Shown: positions 7,886 to 14,732, counted from the stretch's first letter. The stretch is 14,839 bases of DNA from Benthicola sp039584685 (GCA_039584685.1 JBDGXI010000051.1:1-14839), one strand, 5' to 3'. Notes: generated by a model not told the origin, from the sequence alone. A program made the numbers and translations.

Positions 7886-8002
7886 CGCCTAGCGGTGCGT
7901 GCACTCAACTGCATACACTTGCATACACTCACATTTCGGCGATTTCACTTTCACTCAGTTGCGCTCATTCCTCCTCATTTCGTTACAGCTACGGTTACAG
8001 TT
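7886..8002. repeat. Dispersed repeat module B, copy 2
   Basis: About 117 bases, nearly identical to 3554-3668. Direct repeats TGCATACAC (twice, ten bases apart) and GTTACAG (twice). Here the module is followed by a plus-strand gene at 8089 rather than by the end of a minus-strand gene. Confidence 0.75.
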
Positions 8003-8088
8003 CCTCTCCAGTCTTGACGGGAACAGCGGACTTGCCGTGAGTGGAAGGCAGGCCCGCGTTGCTTCCTCCCATACTCTGGAGCAAGCCC

Positions 8089-8541
8089 ATGGACCGGAAG
8101 AGGCTGGATTGGTGGCTTTCACTTCTTGGGAATCTCGGTGTGTTGGGCGGCCTAGCGTTCGTAGGCTTTGAGATTCGACAGAACACGAGCCAGCTGAGAG
8201 CCGAAGCCTCGTATGCGATCACGGCCAGCGTCAACGAGCAGAATGCGGGAGTCTACGGTGACTCCACGCTGGCCGAGCTGCTCATCAGAGGAGAGCTGAA
8301 TCTGGATGCCTTGAGCTCGATCGAGAGACGCAGATTCGATGCATTCCAGTTCTCCCGCCTGAACGTGGCTGAGTACATCCAGGACCTGGAAGACGAGGGC
8401 GTCACCAACTTCAACTTCCGGTTTAGGGACTTCGTCATTCGCGAGTTCCAAACCAAACCTGGTCTCAGAGCATTCATACGCGAGCGTGCGAATACGTATG
8501 TCGGTTCCAAGGAGCTGTTGGCCCGGCTGATCGTCGAGTAG
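8089..8541 (+). CDS. Hypothetical protein with one N-terminal membrane segment
   Basis: 150 residues. A membrane segment at about 9-27 (LLGNLGVLGGLAFVGFEIRQ) is followed by a soluble helical domain. The pattern of a short N-terminal helix ending in G-x-E-I-R-Q-N is common in hypothetical proteins of marine and soil bacteria with no known function. GGAG (8078-8081) is seven bases before the ATG; a GTG at 8041 would lengthen it but lacks support. The next gene starts 50 bases downstream on the same strand, so both are probably co-transcribed. Confidence 0.78.
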   Translation: MDRKRLDWWLSLLGNLGVLGGLAFVGFEIRQNTSQLRAEASYAITASVNEQNAGVYGDSTLAELLIRGELNLDALSSIERRRFDAFQFSRLNVAEYIQDLEDEGVTNFNFRFRDFVIREFQTKPGLRAFIRERANTYVGSKELLARLIVE

Positions 8542-8591
8542 TCAGCAAGGCCTCTACGGAGCCGGAGACGACTGGTGCAAGGAGTCAGACG

Positions 8592-9008
8592 ATGCAGGAG
8601 CATGAAGCCACGATGTCGGCGAAGAGGAATGAACCCTCCAAAGGACTGATGATAGCAGTTTCCGTATTTGGAGCGCTTTACCTGTGGTTCATCATCTCCA
8701 GCTCAATTCCATCACCGGAGGGATCGTGGGTCAGCACTACGGTACCCTTTGACCCTTGGGATCGGGAACAGATCTTCGTCAAGTTGCTGTTTCTGCTCTT
8801 CCTCGTCGGCTACTTAGCTGCCTGGAAGAATGGAAGGATCGCTGGGATCATCTTCGTTCTTTGGTGGGTTGCGATGTGGTGCGTGGAGTTGTTCGTCGTT
8901 GCTCCCATCAAGGGCGGGGACGCCGGTGGCGGAATTGCCATGGGGCTACCCGTGTTTGTGCTCGGAGTACTTTTCTGGAAGGCTAGCAAGAATCCCACGA
9001 CATCCTGA
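8592..9008 (+). CDS. Small four-segment membrane protein, hypothetical
   Basis: 138 residues with predicted membrane segments at about 19-37, 61-77, 83-104 and 115-130. The segment around AAWKNGRIAGIIFVLWW and GIAMGLPVFVLGVLF resembles small DUF7670-type membrane proteins by memory only. ATG 8592 has GGAG (8581-8584) seven bases upstream; ATG 8613 is an alternative. No active-site motif is visible. The second gene of a likely two-gene unit with 8089-8541, ending just before the hairpin at 9015-9040. Confidence 0.75.
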   Translation: MQEHEATMSAKRNEPSKGLMIAVSVFGALYLWFIISSSIPSPEGSWVSTTVPFDPWDREQIFVKLLFLLFLVGYLAAWKNGRIAGIIFVLWWVAMWCVELFVVAPIKGGDAGGGIAMGLPVFVLGVLFWKASKNPTTS

Positions 9009-9014
9009 ATGCAC

Positions 9015-9040
9015 GAAAGCCCGCCATTTGAAGGGCTTTC
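9015..9040. terminator. Hairpin downstream of the membrane protein gene
   Basis: GAAAGCCC, ten-base loop, GGGCTTTC, six bases after the stop at 9008 and six bases from the tRNA fragment. Same sequence type as at 7812-7836 and 14624-14671; no T-run. Confidence 0.6.
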
Positions 9041-9064
9041 TGCCAATCGGGGCGGCGAGATTCG

Positions 9065-9110
9065 CTGTCGAGCCGCAGGCGAGACATTGAGCATGTGTCA
9101 GCATGCGAAC
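9065..9110 (+). repeat. Palindromic insert, copy 3 (T-loop site)
   Basis: 46-base insert, CTGTCGAGCCGC at the start, internal GAGACATTGAGC and a hairpin GCATG/CATGC. Confidence 0.65.
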
Positions 9111-9126
9111 AACTTGCGACCTCCTG

Positions 9127-9174
9127 CCGTCGAGCCGCGGGCGAGACCTTCGAGCGAGCTACGCTCGCGAGACT
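9127..9174 (+). repeat. Palindromic insert, copy 4 (anticodon-stem site)
   Basis: 48-base insert, CCGTCGAGCCGCG at the start, internal GAGACCTTCGAGC and a perfect 6-bp hairpin GCGAGC-TAC-GCTCGC. Confidence 0.65.
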
Positions 9175-9198
9175 ACCCCATGCCGGGTCAATGCGCTT

Positions 9199-9298
9199 GT
9201 GCGCGCTGATGGGCGCTGGTTTATGCGGGTATCGGCGTGTGTGACGCTGGCCAGCAGCCAGAAACGGTGGGCGCTGTCACTGACGCTGACACTGTTCG
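9199..9298. repeat. Dispersed repeat module C, copy 1
   Basis: About 100 bases, shared with 10058-10157: TTTATGCGGGTAT, GTGACGCTGGCCAGCAGC, AACGGTGGGCGC, then CTGTCACTGACGCTGACACTG. The last part carries two AGTG half-sites 12 bases apart on the minus strand. 9299-9415, between this and the DUF1330 gene, shows nothing recognisable. Confidence 0.75.
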
Positions 9299-9415
9299 GC
9301 GCGTGAACGAGCGTCAGATGAGCACCTGTGCCTTCAGGGCACTCCCTTGTTAGCATAGCCTTCTCAGTAGCCGGGCAAGGTCACGTGCTCCGGGAAATCC
9401 GTAGCCACCCCTGGC

Positions 9416-9727
9416 TCAAAGCTCGGAGTCGGGCCACACCCACTCGGGCACCAGGATGGCGCTCGCGTTGTTCGTGATGCTGAATCGGAGGTCCTTGAGA
9501 GGGGCGTAGTCGGGATCGTTCAGGAAGTCGCGAACGGCTTGCTCGGATGGAAATCGCAGGACCACCACGCCGTCGGCAGGATTCCCCTCGAGACGCTCGG
9601 CCTCGAAGGCGAACGCCAGCACCTCTGCCCCGTGTTTCTCGAGAAACGGCAGAACACCTGGTATGTAGTCTTCGGTATACGCGGTCTGGTCCGCTACCGT
9701 TTGCGTAAGAACGAAGTACGCAGCCAT
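9416..9727 (-). CDS. DUF1330-family protein
   Basis: 103 residues. The opening MAAYFVLTQTVADQTAYTEDY and the centre EVLAFAFEAERLEGNPADG followed by VVVLRFPSEQAVRDFLNDPDY match the small ferredoxin-like dimeric alpha/beta-barrel fold of DUF1330 proteins; function unknown, usually a stress- or metabolism-linked soluble protein. ATG 9727 has GGAGG five bases upstream. The gene lies between two direct copies of repeat C (9199-9298 and 10058-10157) and is isolated from other genes on its strand. Confidence 0.85.
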   Translation of the reverse strand: MAAYFVLTQTVADQTAYTEDYIPGVLPFLEKHGAEVLAFAFEAERLEGNPADGVVVLRFPSEQAVRDFLNDPDYAPLKDLRFSITNNASAILVPEWVWPDSEL

Positions 9728-9889
9728 CCTCGCCTCCCCATTAGCGTATCGGTAGTGCCGGTACTAGTCCACCATAATCAAAGCGGTTTGCCCCGGGAAA
9801 GGTGGCTGTCCTCCGTCGTGCCAGCCGAGCAGTTGGTGCGCACCTGACCACGACACCATGCGGACCATGTGCCCGCGATGAACTCGAGC

Positions 9890-9912
9890 CCACCTGACCG
9901 GGCGTCAGGTGG
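9890..9912 (-). repeat. Perfect 9-bp hairpin (repeat D)
   Basis: CCACCTGAC, loop CGGGC, GTCAGGTGG. Shares its core with the hairpin at 1290-1318, downstream of the TPR gene. Here it lies 53 bases past the stop of the gene remnant at 9966-10019, in the same orientation. Confidence 0.5.
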
Positions 9913-9965
9913 TCGCGTCTGTTACAGTATGCGTGACAGAGTCGCCAGGATGCATAGAACGGCCG

Positions 9966-10019
9966 CTACTCGAGCTGCAGCTTCCGCAGAAACGCATCCC
10001 AGCGCGGATCTTGGAACGA
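9966..10019 (-). pseudogene. Remnant C terminus of a TPR/kinase-type gene
   Basis: One minus-strand frame reads SFQDPRWDAFLRKLQLE and then TAG (9966-9968), with an in-frame TGA directly upstream (10020-10022). DPRW-x-x-FL-x-(K/R) is the usual C-terminal signature of the FlgO-TPR family; the intact protein at 1325-3136 ends with DDPRWLPFLERIG. Only 17 codons remain; no other frame upstream continues the match. Together with hairpin D downstream it suggests a lost paralogue. Short, so chance cannot be excluded. Confidence 0.5.
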
Positions 10020-10057
10020 TCAAAGCAGACCTCAGCCCCGTGACAGCGATCTCAAGT

Positions 10058-10157
10058 GCACGCTGGTAGGCGCTGATTTATGCGGGTATTCGGGTGGGTG
10101 ACGCTGGCCAGCAGCAGCTCATAACGGTGGGCGCTGTCACTGACGCTGACACTGTTC
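10058..10157. repeat. Dispersed repeat module C, copy 2
   Basis: Direct copy of 9199-9298, identical over the last 28 bases or so and at TTTATGCGGGTAT and GGGTGACGCTGGCCAGCAGC. No tRNA fragment adjoins it. In 9728-10330 there is no intact gene; 10158-10330 shows nothing beyond a weak promoter-like TTGCTG/TAGTGA pair (10298-10326). Confidence 0.75.
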
Positions 10158-10330
10158 GATTCGTGCCTTGCCTTGACCGCCTCTTGCTGCGCTGGTGACT
10201 ATGGGCGCTGCGGCCGGGCCCGTGCGCAGCCTGCCCTGGTGGTCGAACCCATCGCAGTGCTTGTGGCGAGGACACGGCCTGGACTTTGCCGCGTGGATTG
10301 CTGCTACGCGACGGATTCTCTAGTGAGATA

Positions 10331-11440
10331 ATGAGCGGAACGCAAGACAATTCCGTGATGAGCGGACCCAACGCCAGCGGCCCAAGGGTTCTCGCGTTTC
10401 TCGTGAGTTCCGCGGGGCTGATGGCTGCGGCTGTGCTTCTCTTCTCAACATGGACCGGGACTGACGGCGTCCTCTCCCTGCGGCTGAGTGAGACGGTGCT
10501 GGCAGGAAGTACGGTGCTCGCCGCCGGGCTGGCCATCTTCATCGTGGTCAAGGCCGGCACCGAGCCGGCAAACGTGTCTCTGGCACTCGCGATAGGCTTC
10601 GCGGGTTCCGTTGACACCTTCGGGAATGTCCTGTTCCCTCTTTGCGGCGACTCCAGATTCGCGGTGCTCGCCGTTCGGGTGATTCTCTTCATATTCGGGA
10701 TGGGCTTCTTCATACGGGCGTCACAGCTGTTTCCCCGACGGCTGCTTCCGACTGACATTGCTGCCAGCCCCACGCTTTGGGGAAGGGTGCGTCTCTCGCG
10801 GCTCATCCTCACCTCTCTTCTTCAGCCCTGGGTGACATGGGCTACCGTCAGTGGCATCACGGTCCTCGGCGTTGTTCTCCCGTTCACCGAGGCCTTCGCA
10901 CTTATGCGCCTTGGTTTGATTCTCGCGGGAATCGCCTTCTTCCACATCAGCCTTCGGTCAGGGGATGAGCAGGCACGCCAAAAGGTTCTGTGGTTCCTCG
11001 GAGGGGTGCTGGCCTTCTTCATAATACAGGCGATTGCTCTGGGCATCCGGATTGCCGTCGCCGGTTTCTTGACGCTCGAGATGCGCACGCTTCTGTATCT
11101 GGTGCTGATGACGGTCCAGAATCTGGTGGTACTGGCGTTCTTCTATGCGGCCGTCTTTCACGCTGGTGCCGTTAATCCTGAGCTCGTTGTTCGAAAGACC
11201 GCTGTGTACGGTGTGACGTTCGCGGCCATGCTGTTCGCATTCTCAGCCGTCGAGGCGGTGATCGCCGACGCCCTAGTGGAATACCTGGGTGTGACGAACG
11301 GCATGGGTAATGCCATGATCGGTACCGTCTTCGGCCTGGCATTTCATCCGCTCACGAAACGTGTCGAACGCCTTCTGGGGCGCTTCGGAAGAGGGGATCC
11401 TGCAGGATCGGACTCGACTGTTCCAGCGGAATCCAGATAG
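10331..11440 (+). CDS. Polytopic membrane protein, sensor-kinase-like input domain without a kinase
   Basis: 369 residues with about nine predicted membrane segments (for example 19-39, 54-74, 110-130, 187-208, 220-245, 253-275, 290-312). The block DEQARQKVLWFLGGV (about 212-226) and the block NPELVVRKTAVYG (282-294) followed by a final membrane segment and FHPLTKRVERLLGRF (339-352) resemble the membrane input region of some histidine kinases, where VINRTLVYG and a PLR-R-Q motif precede the kinase. Here the protein ends about 17 residues later: no HisKA, HATPase or GGDEF. A receptor needing a separate partner is inferred. ATG 10331 is chosen; 10358 is possible; neither has a strong ribosome-binding site. 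Flanked by repeat C on both sides. Confidence 0.7.
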   Translation: MSGTQDNSVMSGPNASGPRVLAFLVSSAGLMAAAVLLFSTWTGTDGVLSLRLSETVLAGSTVLAAGLAIFIVVKAGTEPANVSLALAIGFAGSVDTFGNVLFPLCGDSRFAVLAVRVILFIFGMGFFIRASQLFPRRLLPTDIAASPTLWGRVRLSRLILTSLLQPWVTWATVSGITVLGVVLPFTEAFALMRLGLILAGIAFFHISLRSGDEQARQKVLWFLGGVLAFFIIQAIALGIRIAVAGFLTLEMRTLLYLVLMTVQNLVVLAFFYAAVFHAGAVNPELVVRKTAVYGVTFAAMLFAFSAVEAVIADALVEYLGVTNGMGNAMIGTVFGLAFHPLTKRVERLLGRFGRGDPAGSDSTVPAESR

Positions 11441-11445
11441 ACCCG

Positions 11446-11497
11446 GTCCAGCAGCAGCCGGAAACGGTGGGCGCTGTCACTGACGCTGACACTGTTC
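11446..11497. repeat. Dispersed repeat module C, copy 3 (right part only)
   Basis: CCAGCAGCAGCCGGAAACGG, then the same GTGGGCGCTGTCACTGACGC and TGACACTGTTC as in the two full copies. It starts six bases after the stop at 11440 and ends 19 bases before the stop of the TPR gene at 11516. Confidence 0.75.
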
Positions 11498-11515
11498 ACG
11501 TGTTGGCCACCAGGA

Positions 11516-13567
11516 CTAAGGCTCGACCAGCGTCTCGAACCTCGGATCACTCCGCAAGGAATCCCACGCCGGATCGATCCGGAGTTCGGCCACGGTAAGA
11601 TCGAACGGGATCGAGAGCAGGTATTGCAGGTTCTCGATCGCGGCGTCCGTCTCTCCGACCATGGCCTCGATCCGCGCCAGCTGGAACACCCGCCAGTTGC
11701 CGCGCCACGCTTCCTTTTCCGGCGGCATGAGACGCATGCCTTCCCGCCCCTCCCGCAGCGCATCCAACTTGTGTCCAAGGCCAGCATGGGCCAGGCCGAG
11801 GGCGCTCCTGAGCCTCGGCTCAGCGGGATTCGCTTTGACCGCATCTTCCAGCTCGATTCGGGCTGAGTCGAACGCTGCGGCGGCTCGCCCGAGGTCGTCC
11901 TTGAGACGCCATGCGAATCCTCGCGCAAGGCTGGGCGGCATGTAGAAGAACTGGTTGTCGATAGGACCTGTCAGTAATTCCGACTCGGCGATCGCCCGAT
12001 CGGGCTGGTTGGCGGCCAGCGCGACGTCGATCAGCGTGAACATGTCCTGCTCGGCGACGTAGATGCCGGCGGTCCGTGCCTGCTCCAGCCAATCCCGGGC
12101 GCCCGCCGTGTCGCCGTCCGCGCGCAGGCGATTCGCAGCCAGGTAGGTGTAAGCGACCACGGCATCCGGTTTCAGGTTCAGCCCTCGAATCAGCCACTCT
12201 TGCGCTTCATCATGCCTGCGCAGTAGGTACGCAGTCTCTCCGACCTCGGTCATCGAGGTGTAGTTGCGCGGGTCGACCATGGCTCCCCGCTTGAAATGCT
12301 CGAGGGCGGCTTCCGTGTCTCCCTTGCGCCTCAGGATCGCGGCCCTGAGACCTTCGATCTCGGCGGTGGTCGGCTGCAGCTCGAGGATTCGATCGACGGA
12401 CTCCAGCGCGCGATCGTAGTCCAGGTGGAATCGGTAGTGATAGGCGGCCATCGCCTGGTGCCCGAGAGCGAGGTCGGGCTCCAGTTCCAGCGCGCGCCGC
12501 GCCTCCTCCAACGCGACTTCCCGGATCGAGTCGGACCGGTCGTAGTAGAACCAGAACAGCTCGCCCGAGATCAAGGATTTCAGAGCCCATGCCTCGGCAA
12601 ACGTCGAGTCCCGCTCGACGGCGAGCGCGGCCATGCCGCCCGCGCTTCTGAGGTTCGACTCCGAGTATCCGGATTGCCAGAAGCTGAAACCTCTCAGGTA
12701 GGCCTCGTACGCCTCCACATCTTCGGTGGGGCGGCGCGCGATGTCCGCTTGTTCCTCGGGCCTGAGCCTGGCTTCGAGCGCCGCCGTGATCTGGCGGGCG
12801 ATCTCGGCCTGCGTGTCGAAGATGTTCCCCACCGTGAGCTCGCCGCCGTACTGTTCCGCCCACAGGTGCTCGTCCGTGCCCCCGTCGATGAGCTGCACGT
12901 TGAGGCGGAACTGTTCGCCAGCAAGCTGCACTCCGCCCTCCAATACGCTCTCAACGCCGAGCTCGCGGGCGATCTCACGGACGTTCTTGTCGGTGTCCCG
13001 GTATTCGAGAACCGACGTGCGCGAAATGACCTTGAGCGAACCGATCTTGGAGAGCTGGGTGAGGAGGTCGTCGTGCAGTCCGTCCGTTAAAGGCTGCGCC
13101 TCGTTATCGCCGCTGAGGTTGTGGAACGGAAGCACCGCGATGGAGCGGCGGGTGTCGGGGTCCGCGTCGGCCGTCCTCGGAGCCGTCTGCCGTCCCGTGA
13201 ACCACCCCGCTGCCGCCGCCAAGAAGAGGGCAGTGCCCCCGAGAGCCATGAGCCCGGCGGGCCAACGCTTGCCCGCCGGCTGGGCGGCTATGTCCTCCAG
13301 CTCGCGGGTGTCTGCTTCCCCGGTGCGCCGCACGCCGGTCGGGGTGCGCTCGAACGCCCAGGCCAGGACGATGGTCAGCGGAAAGCCGAGCACCAGCAGC
13401 CACACGACGAACGTGACGGTCCAGTCGGGCAGCGACATGCGCGGAAGGATCACGTCCGCTGCCTCGATCACGGCGAACGAGACGGCTCCGTACACCGCCA
13501 TGACGCGGAACACGCGCCGTCGCTTCATATCGGCGAACAATCTCTGGTAGGCGGGCGTGTCGGACAT
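11516..13567 (-). CDS. Membrane-anchored FlgO/TolB-like TPR protein, second copy
   Basis: 683-residue paralogue of the protein at 1325-3136, with the same order: YQRLFADMKRRRVFRVMAVYG at the N terminus; membrane segments at about 21-41, 50-72 and 104-124; FlgO/TolB-like domain from SIAVLPFHNLSGD (about 142-270); then a long helical TPR region to the C terminus, ending DPRFETLVEP. Shared MTPEGVRRT/RTPTGVRRT boxes follow the second membrane segment. Function unknown; a protein-interaction platform is likely. ATG 13567 matches the start of the paralogue; TTG 13582 would add five residues. Neither has a ribosome-binding site, although an orphan AGGAGG lies at 13658-13663 in the leader. Confidence 0.87.
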   Translation of the reverse strand: MSDTPAYQRLFADMKRRRVFRVMAVYGAVSFAVIEAADVILPRMSLPDWTVTFVVWLLVLGFPLTIVLAWAFERTPTGVRRTGEADTRELEDIAAQPAGKRWPAGLMALGGTALFLAAAAGWFTGRQTAPRTADADPDTRRSIAVLPFHNLSGDNEAQPLTDGLHDDLLTQLSKIGSLKVISRTSVLEYRDTDKNVREIARELGVESVLEGGVQLAGEQFRLNVQLIDGGTDEHLWAEQYGGELTVGNIFDTQAEIARQITAALEARLRPEEQADIARRPTEDVEAYEAYLRGFSFWQSGYSESNLRSAGGMAALAVERDSTFAEAWALKSLISGELFWFYYDRSDSIREVALEEARRALELEPDLALGHQAMAAYHYRFHLDYDRALESVDRILELQPTTAEIEGLRAAILRRKGDTEAALEHFKRGAMVDPRNYTSMTEVGETAYLLRRHDEAQEWLIRGLNLKPDAVVAYTYLAANRLRADGDTAGARDWLEQARTAGIYVAEQDMFTLIDVALAANQPDRAIAESELLTGPIDNQFFYMPPSLARGFAWRLKDDLGRAAAAFDSARIELEDAVKANPAEPRLRSALGLAHAGLGHKLDALREGREGMRLMPPEKEAWRGNWRVFQLARIEAMVGETDAAIENLQYLLSIPFDLTVAELRIDPAWDSLRSDPRFETLVEP

Positions 13568-13657
13568 GGCTTCGAAGATCAACGGGAGGGGTAGCCCCCG
13601 GCAAGGTGGGGCGAGTCGCCCCGGCTGGCCCCATGCCTGCCGCCTTACTCCGCGCGG

Positions 13658-13731
13658 CCTCCTGAGGAACGAAGGGGGCGGGATTAGTATAGGGGATACA
13701 GGCCTATAGCGCCGTCACTGAATCCGGCACT
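13658..13731 (-). promoter_or_regulatory. Promoter and leader of the second TPR gene, with AGTG direct repeat
   Basis: Minus strand: AGTGCCGGATTCAGTG (13716-13731), 24 bases, CCCC then TATACT (13686-13691), 22 bases, AGGAGG (13658-13663). Matches the arrangement upstream of the kinase at 1176 nearly base for base around CGTTCC and AGGAGG. The AGGAGG is about 90 bases from the ATG, so it cannot serve that start. Confidence 0.55.
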
Positions 13732-13770
13732 GAAGTCTCCGTGAGGGTGACAGATGCGCCGCGCCCACCT

Positions 13771-13886
13771 GCGTGGCGGTGCATGCACTCACCTGCATAC
13801 ACTTGCATTCACGCGCATTTCGGCGATTTCACTTTCACTCAGTTGCGCTCAGTCCTCCTCATTTCGTTACAGCTACGGTTACAGTT
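13771..13886. repeat. Dispersed repeat module B, copy 3, without tRNA fragment
   Basis: Same module as 3554-3668, from GTGGCGGTGCATGC to GGTTACAGTT. The tRNA part is missing apart from a CCCA trace. It ends 43 bases from the stop codon of the minus-strand gene at 13930, echoing copy 1 next to the kinase stop. Confidence 0.72.
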
Positions 13887-13929
13887 GGAAAAGGAAGTGC
13901 CCAGCGCGTCCCCGCAGGCATTCGAACGT

Positions 13930-14481
13930 CTAGTCTTCCCGGCTCCGAAGAGTGCGGTAGAGCACTCCGCCCAGAGTGCCAACGGCGAAGGCCGCAGGCG
14001 CATACAGAAAGGCACCGAGAGGACCTTGCCCTGAATCCGGTATTACTCCGCGCTCCATCAGGATGAGTGGCCCGAAGAACAAGATCACGAAAGCAGCAAT
14101 CGCGAACCACAGACCCGTAACGCAACCGAAGCTCACGGCGGCCCGTGTCCGGGGGTTGTGCCCGCGCAACGCAAGCCACCCAAGCAGGACGGCTACCGCT
14201 GCCAGCGGGACATCGAAAATCACGAAAAGAAAAACGTCCGCCGGGTAAGGTGAGGAGACAACGAACATCCAGAATCCGCGGATGACGAGAAAGCCCAATA
14301 TGACGCAGCCCACGGTTGCGACGACTCGCATGACTCTGTACGACCCATTTCGGCCAGACATGAGCTGCAATAGGTGGTCCTTTCCATGCCGCCTCAGGCG
14401 TGTGAAGACGCCCCAGACCATGGCGAGTGCTACGGTTGCTGCAATTCCCACGATAAGATCCGACACACCCCCGGTAGGCAT
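13930..14481 (-). CDS. Small polytopic membrane protein, unknown
   Basis: 183 residues with about five predicted membrane segments (6-26, 49-69, 82-105, 113-136, 155-176) and a basic loop (RLRRHGKDH) after the first. Not recognised. The ATG at 14481 has no ribosome-binding site, but a promoter TTGACA/TATCAG lies so close that the mRNA would begin at or next to this ATG, so it may be leaderless. A TTG at 14517 would extend it, but that TTG is part of the TTGACA box. Confidence 0.65.
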   Translation of the reverse strand: MPTGGVSDLIVGIAATVALAMVWGVFTRLRRHGKDHLLQLMSGRNGSYRVMRVVATVGCVILGFLVIRGFWMFVVSSPYPADVFLFVIFDVPLAAVAVLLGWLALRGHNPRTRAAVSFGCVTGLWFAIAAFVILFFGPLILMERGVIPDSGQGPLGAFLYAPAAFAVGTLGGVLYRTLRSRED

Positions 14482-14487
14482 ACGGGT

Positions 14488-14517
14488 CTGATATGCTGCC
14501 CGTGCCTGAAGTGTCAA
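14488..14517 (-). promoter_or_regulatory. Consensus-like promoter of the small membrane gene
   Basis: Minus strand TTGACA (14512-14517), 18-base spacer, TATCAG (14488-14493). The start point would fall near 14481, the ATG of the gene. Confidence 0.5.
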
Positions 14518-14623
14518 GCGCTGGCCCAGCCTGCCGCCGTGCGAGCAATCACCCTTTTCTGTGCACGACGCTTATCAAGCGACAGCAAACCGATTCACTG
14601 ACTCGGTGCCAGTTAGAGAATTA

Positions 14624-14671
14624 CCCGAATGCAAGAAAGCCCGCCATTTAGAGGGCTTTCTTGCATTCGGG
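14624..14671. terminator. Hairpin with a 19-bp perfect stem
   Basis: CCCGAATGCAAGAAAGCCC, ten-base loop, then the exact complement. The loop and inner stem match the hairpin at 9015-9040; the outer stem runs into the first bases of the tRNA fragment. Follows the fragment on the minus strand, so probably tRNA-terminator derived. Confidence 0.65.
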
Positions 14672-14684
14672 GCGGCGAGATTCG

Positions 14685-14732
14685 CTGTCGAGGCAAAGCC
14701 GAGACCTTCGAGCAGGCGAACCCTGAGAGACT
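14685..14732 (+). repeat. Palindromic insert, copy 5 (T-loop site)
   Basis: 48-base insert with CTGTCGAGGCAAAGCCGAG, then ACCTTCGAGCAGGCGAA. The second hairpin is imperfect. Confidence 0.65.

Larger units (their letters stand above)
9047..9182 (-). pseudogene. tRNA-Pro(GGG) 3' half, interrupted by two palindromic inserts
   Basis: Same segment as 7843-7885, split at the same two positions by inserts at 9065-9110 and 9127-9174. The anticodon stretch reads CATGGGGT on the minus strand. Beyond the anticodon loop the flank is repeat C, not B. Confidence 0.72.

Noticed and set aside
7820..7960. A complete functional tRNA gene
   Set aside because: The 3' half is clear but no matching 5' acceptor strand, D arm or 5' anticodon stem is found on the adjoining side in any of the four copies.
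13859..14548. 229-codon minus-strand frame overlapping the small membrane gene
   Set aside because: Cysteine- and arginine-rich composition without membrane pattern; it runs into repeat B, while the overlapping frame 13930-14481 has clean hydrophobic segments.
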